Assembly (NCBI RefSeq): GCF_032102965.1
Contig: NZ_CP134880.1
Span: forward strand, 1,984,001-2,048,000
Length of the DNA: 64,000 nt
Source of the DNA: Demequina capsici
GTDB lineage: Bacteria; Actinomycetota; Actinomycetes; Actinomycetales; Demequinaceae
Direction: 5' to 3'
Under the pieces are notes generated by a model. The model saw only the letters and a program-made list of their open reading frames with translations, was not told the origin of the DNA and did no database searches. Position 1 is the first letter of the stretch. Each line of letters opens with the position of its first letter. Positions 15,413 through 24,058 of the stretch are shown here, piece by piece. Both the position numbers and the translations under genes were made by a program.

Positions 15413-15889
15413 ATGACCATTGAGTCCGCCTGTCCCCTCCCCCTGGGGTCCGACGCGCCCGACGACGACACGCTCGTCGACGTCCTCGCACGCGCACGCA
15501 CCGTCGCCGTGGTGGGAGCGTCGCCGAACCCTGAGCGCACGAGCCACCGCATCGCGCTTTGGCTCATGGACCACACGGACTATGAGATCTACCTGGTGAA
15601 TCCCGCCGCGGGCGACACGGAGATCCGCGGCCATGCGTTCTACTCGTCGCTGGACGAGGTGCCGGTCGACGTCGACATCGTCGACGTCTTCCGCCGTTCG
15701 GAGCACGTGCCGCCTGTGGTGGACGAGGCGATCGCGGTGGGCGCGCCTGTGGTCTGGATGCAGCTGGGGGTGCGCCATCCCGAAGCGGCCCACAAGGCCG
15801 CTGCGGCCGGCGCGACGGTCGTGCAGAACCGGTGCCTGAAGGTCGAGTACGCCCGCCTGGCCGACAGGATCGCAGCGGCGACCGCCTGA
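15413..15889 (+). CDS. CoA-binding domain protein (YccU-like)
   Basis: 158 residues. A Rossmann CoA-binding domain starts near residue 27 (V-A-V-V-G-A-S-P-N-P-E-R-x-S-H), followed by V-x-x-V-N-P-x-x-x-x-x-x-I-x-G and the V-D-I-V-D-V-F-R-R motif, then W-M-Q-L-G-V near residue 115. This is the stand-alone CoA_binding_2 family (YccU), related to the CoA ligase N-terminal domain but lacking the ligase parts. Role unknown; a CoA-responsive or acyl-CoA-binding function is only inferred. No operon partner. Confidence 0.85.
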   Translation: MTIESACPLPLGSDAPDDDTLVDVLARARTVAVVGASPNPERTSHRIALWLMDHTDYEIYLVNPAAGDTEIRGHAFYSSLDEVPVDVDIVDVFRRSEHVPPVVDEAIAVGAPVVWMQLGVRHPEAAHKAAAAGATVVQNRCLKVEYARLADRIAAATA

Positions 15890-15940
15890 CTCGTCGCGTC
15901 GCTCCCGCGACGTGGCCGTCCCCTTTGCGAGGATGGCGGC

Positions 15941-17200
15941 ATGACCGCTCCTGCCGGATATCGCCTGGTCTCGTTCGATGAGACTCGCGCCGATGAGATG
16001 CTCTCCGCCTTCACGTGGGGATTCGCCCAGCGCCTCGACGACTCGGGCCGGGAGGAGATCCGCGCCATGTTCCCTTGGGAGCGGGCTCGCGGTGTGGAGG
16101 TCGCCGACTCGTCACGCGGGCGCGTGGGGATGCTGGCGGGCGTGCGGTCAACGCACGCGATGGAGCTGCGCGTCCCCGGTGGCGGCACCCTGCCGGCGGC
16201 GGGCCTCACGTGGGTCAGCGTGCATCCCTCGCATCGCCGCCGGGGAGTGCTGTCCACGATGATGCGGGACCACTTCGCGCGTGCCCGTGCACGCGGCCAG
16301 GCCGTGAGCGTGCTCTACGCCGCAGAGACCGCGATCTATGGGCGCTTCGGTTACGGCGCGGCCACGCCGCATCGCAAGATCGATCTGGGCAGGGCACCGC
16401 GACTGCGTGAGGTCCCCGGTTCGGAGGCGCTGGCGGTGAGGCTCGAGTCGGCCGACGTCGCCGTGCACGGCGACGCGGTGCGCGCAGTGCAGCGCAGGCT
16501 GACGCGCCCTGGCTCTCCGGTCGAACTGGGCGACACGATGGTGCATGAGGTCTTCTCGGATCCCCTGGGCAGCTACCGCGACGCGGAGCAGACCCGCATC
16601 GCGATCGTCGAGGACTCCGACGGACCGGCGGCGTTCGCCGTGTTCCGCCGCACCATGCAGTGGGGCGAGACAGGCGCCGCCGGTCGAGTCGACGTGCACG
16701 CGTGGGGCGCGGTGGACGCACGCGCGACCCGACGCCTGTTCGAGGCCGTCGCAGACATGGACCTGATGGCGTCCTGCCACGTGGTGGTCGGCGGTGACGA
16801 GACCCTGCTCGGGCTGCTGGACGACGTGCGCGGGGTGGGCCTGAAGGAGCGCGACGGCATGTGGCTTCGGGTGCTCGACGTGGAGGCCGCGCTCACGGGC
16901 CGGACCTACGCGACCGACATCGATCTGGTGATAGGGATCACCGATGCACTTCTTCCCACGAACGACGGCGCGTGGAGACTGACTGCATCTGCTGACAATC
17001 CGGCTCGGATAGAGCGCACCGATGCATCCTGTGACATCCGGATGGACGTCTCGACACTCTCCACGGCACTGCTCGGCGGCACCTCGCTCACCGCTCTGCA
17101 CGCGGTTGCCCGTGTCGAGGAGTGCACGCCAGGTGCGGTGAGGCGCGCGTCCCGTGCCTTCCGTTCCGACCAGCACCCCAGCTGCAACCTGATGTTCTGA
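15941..17200 (+). CDS. Eis-like GNAT N-acetyltransferase (copy 1)
   Basis: 419 residues, the length of Eis proteins. The N-terminal GNAT domain has the acetyl-CoA loop V-S-V-H-P-S-H-R-R-R-G-V (about residues 90-101) and the catalytic-type Tyr in A-I-Y-G-R-F-G-Y-G. A second GNAT-like region and the C-terminal sterol-carrier-like domain follow, ending in a terminal Phe (N-L-M-F) whose carboxylate acts as base in Eis. Eis enzymes acetylate amines including aminoglycosides at several positions. Substrate here is unknown. A paralog follows 83 bases downstream on the same strand. Confidence 0.88.
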   Translation: MTAPAGYRLVSFDETRADEMLSAFTWGFAQRLDDSGREEIRAMFPWERARGVEVADSSRGRVGMLAGVRSTHAMELRVPGGGTLPAAGLTWVSVHPSHRRRGVLSTMMRDHFARARARGQAVSVLYAAETAIYGRFGYGAATPHRKIDLGRAPRLREVPGSEALAVRLESADVAVHGDAVRAVQRRLTRPGSPVELGDTMVHEVFSDPLGSYRDAEQTRIAIVEDSDGPAAFAVFRRTMQWGETGAAGRVDVHAWGAVDARATRRLFEAVADMDLMASCHVVVGGDETLLGLLDDVRGVGLKERDGMWLRVLDVEAALTGRTYATDIDLVIGITDALLPTNDGAWRLTASADNPARIERTDASCDIRMDVSTLSTALLGGTSLTALHAVARVEECTPGAVRRASRAFRSDQHPSCNLMF

Positions 17201-17283
17201 GACGCGGCTCACAGGGCCTATTCCCCACTGTGGCCTACTCCCCTGCATTTCCCCTGCGACCGGATCCGTGCTTGCCTGGACGG

Positions 17284-18546
17284 ATGAAGAAGTCAGCCGG
17301 ATACCAGCCCATCTCCGTCTTCGAGGACCGCCTCGACGAGTTCTTCCAGGTGGTTCAGTGGGCGTTCGTAGGCGAATGGCTCCTTGAGGACCGGCAGGAC
17401 TATGTCGACGCGCTGCCCGTGGAGCGCGCCCGCGGCGTCGAGGTGGTCGATCCCGCTCGAGGCGACGTCGGGGAGATCGCGGCTGTCCACGCCAGCTTCG
17501 GCACCGAGATGACGACGCCGGGTGGACGACGCGTACCCACGGCGGGGCTGTCGTGGCTGGCGGTCCACCCCGCACACCGGCGCAGGGGCCTCATGACGGC
17601 CATGATGCACGACCACTTCCAGCGCTGTCGCGAGCGGGGCGAGGCGGTGAGCGCGCTGTACGCGATGGAGGCAGCGATCTACTCTCGCTTCGGTTACGGC
17701 ATGGGCTCGCAGACCGTGAAGGCCGAGGTCCCGCGCGGCGCGGCGATGTGGACGGTGGACGGCGCGGACCAGCTGACCGTGCGCTTGGAGCGCGCGAGCT
17801 TCGAGGCCCACGACGAGCTCGTCTCACGCCTGCAGGCCAGGCTCACCCGCCCCGGCACGATCATCAACCCGGTCGGGTCCGGCCGCAACGCCCGGTTCAC
17901 CGATCCGGTGGGCAACCGCAAGGGCATGGAGAAGTGGCGCCTGGCGATCGTCGAGGATCGCGGCGAACCCGTCGCGTACGCGTTCTTCCGCCGCCGCGCG
18001 CAGTCGAGCGTGGGCATCCATGACGGTGTCTGCCAGGTGCGAGAGTTCGGCGCGCTCACCCCGGCTGCGTCCCAGCGGCTGTGGCAGACGCTCACCGACT
18101 TCGACCTGGTGGAGACCACCTACACGGAGAACCTGGCGACGGACGACCCTCTGCTGCATCAGCTGAAGGACGCGCGGGGTGCACGCTCCAAGGTGGTGGA
18201 CAACCTGTGGGTCAGGTTGCTCGATGTGCCGATGGCGCTCCAGAGCCGCGAGTACTTCCACGATTGCGACGTCACGATCGGGCTGACGGACAAGCACGTC
18301 CCGGACAACGCCGGCGCGTGGCGCATCGTCGTGCGGAACGGCGACGCGACTGTCACCCGCGCAGAAGATGCCGCGCCGGATCTTACGATGGACATCCGCC
18401 ACCTCTCGACCGCGTACCTGGGAGGCACGAGCATCGAATCGCTCGCTGCGGCGGGGCTGGTCCGTGAGCACACGGCGGGGCAGGCCCGGGAGCTTGCAGT
18501 GGCGATGATGTCGCCGGTGGCACCTCTGGCCAACTGGGACTTCTGA
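17284..18546 (+). CDS. Eis-like GNAT N-acetyltransferase (copy 2)
   Basis: 420 residues from the ATG at 17284 (MKKSAGYQPISVFED); a frame reaching back to 17122 overlaps copy 1 and is not believed. The same architecture as copy 1: L-A-V-H-P-A-H-R-R-R-G-L acetyl-CoA loop, A-I-Y-S-R-F-G-Y-G, and C-terminal W-D-F with the terminal Phe carboxylate. Shared blocks such as ERARGVEV and the matching domain layout show a tandem duplication that has diverged widely. Probably co-transcribed with copy 1. Confidence 0.88.
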   Translation: MKKSAGYQPISVFEDRLDEFFQVVQWAFVGEWLLEDRQDYVDALPVERARGVEVVDPARGDVGEIAAVHASFGTEMTTPGGRRVPTAGLSWLAVHPAHRRRGLMTAMMHDHFQRCRERGEAVSALYAMEAAIYSRFGYGMGSQTVKAEVPRGAAMWTVDGADQLTVRLERASFEAHDELVSRLQARLTRPGTIINPVGSGRNARFTDPVGNRKGMEKWRLAIVEDRGEPVAYAFFRRRAQSSVGIHDGVCQVREFGALTPAASQRLWQTLTDFDLVETTYTENLATDDPLLHQLKDARGARSKVVDNLWVRLLDVPMALQSREYFHDCDVTIGLTDKHVPDNAGAWRIVVRNGDATVTRAEDAAPDLTMDIRHLSTAYLGGTSIESLAAAGLVREHTAGQARELAVAMMSPVAPLANWDF

Positions 18547-18868
18547 AGGGGAAGGCCCGGCTCCGGCGGAGAGGACCTGCCGCACCCGGCACATCCCTGA
18601 CGAGCGCCCGCGACCCTGGTGGTGGACAGGAGCGCGCGCGTCTCGGAAGGATGGCGACGAGGGACGGCGAAGCCGAACGGGAGATCCGGCATGCGGCGCG
18701 GGAGGATCCAACACTCACGCCGCAGGTTCCGGCCACCGCCGAGGGATCACCTCACGGTCGCCGCGGTTCATCACCGAACAGGCTCCGCCTGCCCCACGTC
18801 TGGAGCGACCATAGCGCGGAAAGGTCCCGGGTCAGGCACCACGCGTGCGAGCTGTGGAACGCGCCCGG
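18547..18868. other. Gene-free stretch
   Basis: About 320 bases between the Eis pair and the convergent metallopeptidase-like gene. Short frames on both strands have no good ribosome-binding site or recognisable motif; no strong hairpin was found. Confidence 0.45.
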
Positions 18869-19414
18869 TCATACCGAGGGCGGCAGCCCGTTGAGCTCCT
18901 TACGGATCCGCCGCCATTGCGGAAGGTACGCGTCCATGACCGCGTAGAACCGCGCGTCGTGCCCGCGCTCGATGAGGTGCGCGAGCTCATGGACCACGAT
19001 GTACTCCAGCTGCTCGTCGTCCCGCCGGGCCAGCTCGAGCGCGAAGGTGATGCGCCTGGTCTGCACGTTGCAGGTGCCCCACCGCGTGGTCATGCGCCGG
19101 ATCAGGTAGGGCGGCACGGGCATCAGGCCCATGCGGTCCGTCCAGTACGCGAGCAAGGGCTCGACGCGCAGACGGAGCTCGGCTCGGAGCCGCTCCGCCT
19201 CAGGTCCTGCCGTGAGCGGCGTCGGCAGCGCGGCGATCCGCTCCTGATGCTGCGCGATCCACCGCGCGCGGGAGGCGACGAAGCGGTCGATCTCAGACTT
19301 CGGCACATGCCTCGGGGCGGACACCCGAACCTCGCCATCGGGCGGGCGGACGGCGATCCGGACGTGGCGCACCGGCTTGCGCACCAGGGTGTAGGCGGGA
19401 AGGTCTGTCGGCAT
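18869..19414 (-). CDS. YgjP/SprT-like zinc metallopeptidase (DUF45)
   Basis: 181 residues. The zinc motif H142-E-L-A-H146 with a third histidine at 152 (H-D-A-R-F-Y) and the preceding R-W-G-T-C motif near residue 113 are the signature of the YgjP-type M48-related family. N-terminal part R-H-V-R-I-A-V-R is the beta sheet of this fold. No signal peptide or membrane span, so cytoplasmic. Family members are presumed proteases whose substrates are unknown. It lies 65 bases downstream of the branched-chain aminotransferase on the same strand. Confidence 0.87.
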   Translation of the reverse strand: MPTDLPAYTLVRKPVRHVRIAVRPPDGEVRVSAPRHVPKSEIDRFVASRARWIAQHQERIAALPTPLTAGPEAERLRAELRLRVEPLLAYWTDRMGLMPVPPYLIRRMTTRWGTCNVQTRRITFALELARRDDEQLEYIVVHELAHLIERGHDARFYAVMDAYLPQWRRIRKELNGLPPSV

Positions 19415-19479
19415 GGTGGGAACAGACTACGACCGCACCCCGACAAGGCCGCTCACCCGCTCAGGCGACACGGACGGGC

Positions 19480-20595
19480 CTAGACGACGCGGATCAGCCA
19501 GCCGTGGTCGTCGGCCGTGCGGCCGTACTGGATGTCCGTGAGCTCCTTCTTGACCCACGAGCCGACCGGTCCCGCCTTCCCATCGCCCACGGTGAGCGCG
19601 AAGTCGTCGGACCTCAGCTCGCCGATGGGGGTGACGACGGCGGCGGTGCCGACCGCGAACAGCTCCACGATCGCGCCCGAGGCGACGCCCTCGCGGATCT
19701 CATCGATCTCGATGTCGCGCTCGCGCACGGGACGGCCCGCATCAGCGAGCAATGTCATGACCGAGTCGCGGGTGATACCAGGCAGGATCGTGCCGCTCAG
19801 CCGCGGCGTGGCCACGGATCCGTCGCCCAGGACGACCATGAGGTTCATGCCGCCCAACTCCTCGACATAGCGGTCCTCCTTGGCGTCGAGGAACAGCACC
19901 TGGCCACAACCGTTCTCCTTGGCCTGCTGCTGCGGCAGCATGCTGGCGGCGTAGTTGCCGCCGGTCTTCGCCTCGCCTGTGCCGCCGTCATTCGCCCGGT
20001 GGTAGCCGCGCGACACCCAGATCGACACTCCCCCGCCACCACCCATGTAGGCGCCGACGGGCGACGCGGTGACCACCAGGTCGTACGTGTCGGACGGCTG
20101 GACCAGGAGGCTGGTCTCGGTGGCCATGAGGTAGGGGCGCAGGTAGAGCGCGGCGCCGTCGGCTTCGGGCACCCACCTCTGGTCGGCCTGCACCAGGGCG
20201 GCGCAGGCGGCCAAGAAGTCGTCCACCGGCAGCGGCGGCATGGCCAGGCGATACGCGGAGTCGATCATCCGCTCCGCGTTCATGGTGGGCCGGAACAGGT
20301 GGATGCTGCCGTCGGCGTGACGGTATGCCTTGAGGCCTTCGAAGACCTGCTGGGAGTAGTGGAGCACCGCGGCGCCCGGGTGCATCGGGATCGGTTCGAG
20401 CGGGACGACGCCGCGGTCTCCCCAGCTGCCGCCGCTCCAGGTGGCGCGCGCCATGTGGTCGGTGAAGACCTTGCCGAACACGGGGTCGGTCATCAGCGCG
20501 GCGCGCTCCGTGTCGGTCGCGGGATGCGGGTTCGGCGTGAGAGGGAAGGCATCGCCGGAGAGGGTCCGGCCGGTCGGGATCGCGGGGAAGGTCAT
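19480..20595 (-). CDS. ilvE: Branched-chain amino acid aminotransferase (copy 1)
   Basis: 371 residues from the ATG at 20595, which has a GGAG eight bases upstream; a GTG at 20604 is an alternative. PLP fold type IV: the PLP lysine is K210 in G-E-A-K-T-G-G-N-Y-A-A-S, with E-E-L-G-G-M-N-L and the phosphate-binding G-T-A-A-V-V-T-P following. It moves the amino group between glutamate and the keto acids of Val, Leu and Ile. A second complete copy lies at 47608-48711 within the ilv cluster; this copy stands apart, so it may serve degradation or another keto acid. Confidence 0.93.
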   Translation of the reverse strand: MTFPAIPTGRTLSGDAFPLTPNPHPATDTERAALMTDPVFGKVFTDHMARATWSGGSWGDRGVVPLEPIPMHPGAAVLHYSQQVFEGLKAYRHADGSIHLFRPTMNAERMIDSAYRLAMPPLPVDDFLAACAALVQADQRWVPEADGAALYLRPYLMATETSLLVQPSDTYDLVVTASPVGAYMGGGGGVSIWVSRGYHRANDGGTGEAKTGGNYAASMLPQQQAKENGCGQVLFLDAKEDRYVEELGGMNLMVVLGDGSVATPRLSGTILPGITRDSVMTLLADAGRPVRERDIEIDEIREGVASGAIVELFAVGTAAVVTPIGELRSDDFALTVGDGKAGPVGSWVKKELTDIQYGRTADDHGWLIRVV

Positions 20596-20652
20596 CGGCA
20601 GCACTCCATGCTCGGCACCCTACTCCGCGCGCACGGGCACCTCCGCCGCTCG

Positions 20653-21258
20653 TCAGGCGATGAGCGCCTTGACCGCGGCGAGCGCCATCTCGCCGAGCGC
20701 CTTGAGCGCGATTCCGCGCACGAACGCCACCTGGCCGTCGCGATCGTCCTCGGCCAGCAGCTCGTCGATGCGGGCCTTGGCGTCGGTCCCATCGGTGCCG
20801 AAGGCGTCATCGAAGGCGGCGAGGAACTGGTCGGCTTCGAGGACGACCCGTTCGGAGTTGTGCGCGCCGTCGGTGAAGACGCCCACCTCCTTGAGCCTGG
20901 CGATGAGCGCGTCGCGCCAGTACGCGTCCTCGACGTTGAGCACGGCGTCGCCGCCGCGCTCCACGGAGACGATGCGCACGGCGGCAAGCATGCGCTCGAA
21001 CCCCGGCCCGGAGTCCTGCGACATGCGGTAGCTGTACAGCAGCGACTTCACGCGGCCGGGAGTGATCTCCAGGCGCTTCGCCGTCACGAACACCGGGTCC
21101 GTGTCGGAGACGTACCCTGCGGCGATCAGGCCGGTGAAGATCGCGACGTCCAGCTCGCGCTTGGGCACGGTGCCGAACGGAGCGCCGTCCAGGCGCGTGA
21201 TGAGCGTGTCCGCGAGCGCGAGCCGCGCGGCCTGGTCGAGTCCCCCTAGATCCTTCAT
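20653..21258 (-). CDS. Conserved-looking hypothetical protein
   Basis: 201 residues from the ATG at 21258 (MKDLGGLDQAARL), with GAGGAAGG upstream; an ATG three codons earlier (21267) is possible. No family was recognised. It is mostly helical by appearance, begins with a segment typical of soluble proteins and ends M-A-L-A-A-V-K-A-L-I-A, a hydrophobic helix. Codon use is like its neighbours. It lies 57 bases upstream of ilvE on the same strand and could share its transcript. Confidence 0.7.
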   Translation of the reverse strand: MKDLGGLDQAARLALADTLITRLDGAPFGTVPKRELDVAIFTGLIAAGYVSDTDPVFVTAKRLEITPGRVKSLLYSYRMSQDSGPGFERMLAAVRIVSVERGGDAVLNVEDAYWRDALIARLKEVGVFTDGAHNSERVVLEADQFLAAFDDAFGTDGTDAKARIDELLAEDDRDGQVAFVRGIALKALGEMALAAVKALIA

Positions 21259-21386
21259 GCGGGCCATCCTTCCTCGTAGGTGGGACACCAGCAACCGGGG
21301 GGTCCCTGACGGTCCGCTCAGAGTTGCTCCTCTCCCCGCGCCCGCGCGGGCGCTCCATGCGAAACTGCCGAGGTGAGGGAGATGTG

Positions 21387-21752
21387 ATGGCACTCATCGA
21401 CGCACAGCTCGTGGACGAGCGCAATGCGATAGAGGAACCGCTGGGGCCGGTCCGCTATCGCGCTGAGCTGTGGACGGGCGCCGGGCTCGTGAGCGCCATG
21501 GAGGCATGGGACCTGATCGGTGACGACGTGACCGACGCGGTGGCCTGGCTCGATGAGAAGGTGGCTGCGCGTCGTCCCTGCCGAGGGGTCCTGTCCGTGT
21601 CCTACGCGCTCACCGCGGGCGGCACCAAGGCGCCGAATCCGATCGCGACGCAGCGGATCTACGAGAAGATCGACGCTCCCACGGGCGCATACCACCCGAC
21701 GCCGCCCGCGCCAGGGTTCTTCCTGCGTGCTGTGGGGCGCCTGGACGACTAG
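21387..21752 (+). CDS. Hypothetical protein
   Basis: 121 residues from the ATG at 21387, chosen for GGTGAGGGA six bases upstream; the frame is open 63 bases further upstream without a good site. The sequence (MALIDAQLVDERNAIEEPLG, then R-Y-R-A-E-L-W-T-G-A-G) is acidic and has no recognised domain. It is divergent from the 20653-21258 gene, start to start 128 bases. Confidence 0.6.
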   Translation: MALIDAQLVDERNAIEEPLGPVRYRAELWTGAGLVSAMEAWDLIGDDVTDAVAWLDEKVAARRPCRGVLSVSYALTAGGTKAPNPIATQRIYEKIDAPTGAYHPTPPAPGFFLRAVGRLDD

Positions 21753-21835
21753 CGAGAGGCACTCACTCACCCGTCAGATGCGCCGACGTCTCAGAACCGA
21801 CACTGTTCTACCCGAACCGACGGTGACGGAAGTGC

Positions 21836-21885
21836 GCGGGGGCGCGGGCGGCCGGGGCGGTGACGGGGGCGCGGGGGCGCGGGGC
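21836..21885 (+). repeat. G-rich low-complexity tract
   Basis: At least five runs of four to five G separated by one to eight bases lie directly after the LysR stop codon; on the minus-strand transcript this is a C-rich trailer, on the plus strand a potential quadruplex. Confidence 0.6.
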
Positions 21886-21886
21886 G

Positions 21887-22852
21887 TCAGTCGGCGGCGA
21901 CGGCCTTCGGCACCACCTCGTCGACCACCTCACGAACCACGGCGCTCGTCGCCTCGAGCGCGGGCGGCAGGGGCGGGCGGCCCAGGGACAGCAGCCGCAG
22001 CGTGCGGACGGCACCCTCGATCGGCGTGAGCACCACATCCGGATGACGGTGGGCGGCGAGCGCGAGCCCCGGCAGCATCGAGACGCCGTGGCCCACCGCG
22101 ATGAGCGCCTGGATGGCCACGAAGTCGTCGGAGGCAAACTGGACGTGCGGCTCGAAGCCGGCATCCTCGCAGGTGGCGACCAGGTAGCCGCGGCAGCGTT
22201 CGCACCCCGCCATCCAGTCGTCGTCGGCGAAGTCGGCCAGGCGACCGATGGCGATGCGGGACCCGAGCGGTTCACGCGACGGGCGGCGTGCGGAGGCCGA
22301 GTGCCCGGCCAGGCAGTCGGGCCGCACCGGGGGCGTGACCAGGTACAACGGGTCCTCGCCGAGCACCTCGGCGGTGATCGCGTCGGACGGCTGCTCGCGC
22401 GGGTAGGTGAAGGTGATGGCCAGATCCACCTCGTCAGCGAGCAGCAGACCCTCAGCCTCGGGCGGCTCGGCCTCGCGCACCTCGAGCGCCAGCCCCGGGT
22501 GGCGTTCGCGCATCAGCGTGACGATGCGCGGTGCGAGGGTGGCGATGCCCGACGGGAAGATCGCCAGGCGCACGTGACCGGTCTGGAGCGACACCGCGGA
22601 GGCGAGCTCGTTGCCTGCGCGGGACACGAGGCCGAGGATCTCCTCGCCTCGCTCGGCCAGGCGTCGGCCCTCCTCGGTGAGCACCAGGTTGCGGCCGACG
22701 CGCCGGAACAGGACCGCGCATGTCTCGGCCTCGAGCCGCTTGAGGTGGTGGGACACGGTGGGCTGCGAGTAGTGCAGATCGTCGGCGGCGGCGCTCACGG
22801 ATCCTGTGCGGGCGAACGCGACGAGGGCCTGAAGGCGGGTCAGATCGAGCAT
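21887..22852 (-). CDS. LysR family transcriptional regulator
   Basis: 321 residues from the ATG at 22852 (MLDLTRLQALVAFARTGS). The winged helix covers residues 1-60 (V-S-A-A-A-D-D-L-H-Y-S-Q-P-T-V-S-H-H-L), followed by the linker helix and a type 2 periplasmic-binding-protein effector domain. It is divergent from a PLP dehydratase with a perfect palindrome in between (22870-22888), so it very likely controls that gene in response to a small metabolite, perhaps an amino acid. Confidence 0.93.
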   Translation of the reverse strand: MLDLTRLQALVAFARTGSVSAAADDLHYSQPTVSHHLKRLEAETCAVLFRRVGRNLVLTEEGRRLAERGEEILGLVSRAGNELASAVSLQTGHVRLAIFPSGIATLAPRIVTLMRERHPGLALEVREAEPPEAEGLLLADEVDLAITFTYPREQPSDAITAEVLGEDPLYLVTPPVRPDCLAGHSASARRPSREPLGSRIAIGRLADFADDDWMAGCERCRGYLVATCEDAGFEPHVQFASDDFVAIQALIAVGHGVSMLPGLALAAHRHPDVVLTPIEGAVRTLRLLSLGRPPLPPALEATSAVVREVVDEVVPKAVAAD

Positions 22853-22869
22853 GCACCTCATCATATAGA

Positions 22870-22888
22870 CGCTGTCGATCGAACAGCG
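22870..22888. promoter_or_regulatory. LysR-type operator palindrome
   Basis: CGCTGT-CGATCGA-ACAGCG is a perfect 6+7+6 inverted repeat in the 85-bp divergent region between the LysR and dehydratase genes. Confidence 0.6.
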
Positions 22889-22937
22889 AGAAAACCTTCA
22901 TTGGACGTATGGATCACGGCGCGCCACGCTGAGGGGC

Positions 22938-24029
22938 ATGACAGTGACAGTTCGCCCCACCACCGACGCGGTCGCCGCCGGCAGCGCCTCTCCCCTGGCC
23001 GGGAGCCAGGCAGCGCAGGCCGACCGCCCCGGCGTGGCGGCCCAGCGCGGCACCTCGGCCGCCGCTGCGCACGGCCTCTCCTTCGAGGGCGTGCTCGCGG
23101 CGGCCGACGTGCTCGCCCCCGCCCTTCCGCCCACCCCGTCGTGGTCGTATCCGCTGCTGGATGAGGCCGTGGGGCGGCGCGTCGTCGTGAAGCACGAGAA
23201 CGTGCAGCCCACGGGCGCCTTCAAGGTGCGCGGCGGGCTCAACCTGCTGGCGACGCTGCCCGCCGAGGCACGGGAGCGTGGCCTGGTGACCGTGTCGACG
23301 GGGAACCACGCCCAGTCGCTCGCCTACGCCGCCGCCAAGCACGGCGTCGCGGCGACGATCGTCATGGCTGAGTCGACGGCCCCCGTGAAGGTCAGTGCAG
23401 TGCGGGCGCTGGGCGCGCGAGCCGTCCTTGCGGGAGCGAACATGGCCGAGGCGGCCGAGGCCGCGGCCGCGCTGGCGGAGCGCGAGGGGCTGTACTTCGT
23501 GAACCCTGGCGAGGAGCCGGCGATCATTCACGGCCACGCGACGGTTTACCTGGAGCTTCTCACCGCCCACCCGGAGATCGAGACGTTGTATGTGCCGATC
23601 GGATCCGGCTCGGGCGCGGCGGGAGCGGTGCTGGTGCGCGACGCGATCGCCCCGCACGTTCGCGTGGTCGGGGTGCAGGCCGCAGGCGCCCGGGCGGCCT
23701 ACGACTCGTGGGCCACCGGCGAGATCGTGAGCCGCCCCATCGACACGTTCGCGGCAGGTCTCGCGACCGGGTCCGGCTTCCACGCGCCGCAGTCGGTGCT
23801 GCGCGGCGGCCTGAACGACTTCCTGCTGCTCAGCGAGCAGCAGATGCGCGACGCTATCGCGCTGATGGCTGGTGCCGCCCACACCCTCTGCGAGGGCGCG
23901 GGCGCGTCAGGCCTGGCAGGAGCCTTGGCCGACCGCGATCGCGGCGACACCTCGGTGGCCGCGTTCGCCTGCACCGGCGGCAACGCGAGCGACGACGAGT
24001 TCGCCATGCTCATGCGCACCGCAGGCTGA
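22938..24029 (+). CDS. Threonine/serine dehydratase-type PLP enzyme
   Basis: 363 residues, fold type II PLP. The PLP lysine is K96 in P-T-G-A-F-K-V-R-G-G, the S-T-G-N-H-A-Q-S loop follows, and G-S-G-S-G-A-A-G is the phosphate loop. The usual C-terminal ACT regulatory domain is absent, so it is the short catabolic type that deaminates threonine or serine to a 2-keto acid; related short enzymes also act on hydroxyamino acids. The first 45 residues are a low-complexity Ala-rich extension. Control by the divergent LysR protein is inferred. Confidence 0.85.
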   Translation: MTVTVRPTTDAVAAGSASPLAGSQAAQADRPGVAAQRGTSAAAAHGLSFEGVLAAADVLAPALPPTPSWSYPLLDEAVGRRVVVKHENVQPTGAFKVRGGLNLLATLPAEARERGLVTVSTGNHAQSLAYAAAKHGVAATIVMAESTAPVKVSAVRALGARAVLAGANMAEAAEAAAALAEREGLYFVNPGEEPAIIHGHATVYLELLTAHPEIETLYVPIGSGSGAAGAVLVRDAIAPHVRVVGVQAAGARAAYDSWATGEIVSRPIDTFAAGLATGSGFHAPQSVLRGGLNDFLLLSEQQMRDAIALMAGAAHTLCEGAGASGLAGALADRDRGDTSVAAFACTGGNASDDEFAMLMRTAG

Positions 24030-24058
24030 CCCCTTCGGGTCACGGCACCGCCTGTCCG

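Noticed and set aside
18651-18947. A 98-codon plus-strand ORF in the gap after the Eis pair
   Set aside because: GGAAGG abuts the ATG with no spacing, no recognisable motif, and the 3' end is antisense to the metallopeptidase gene.
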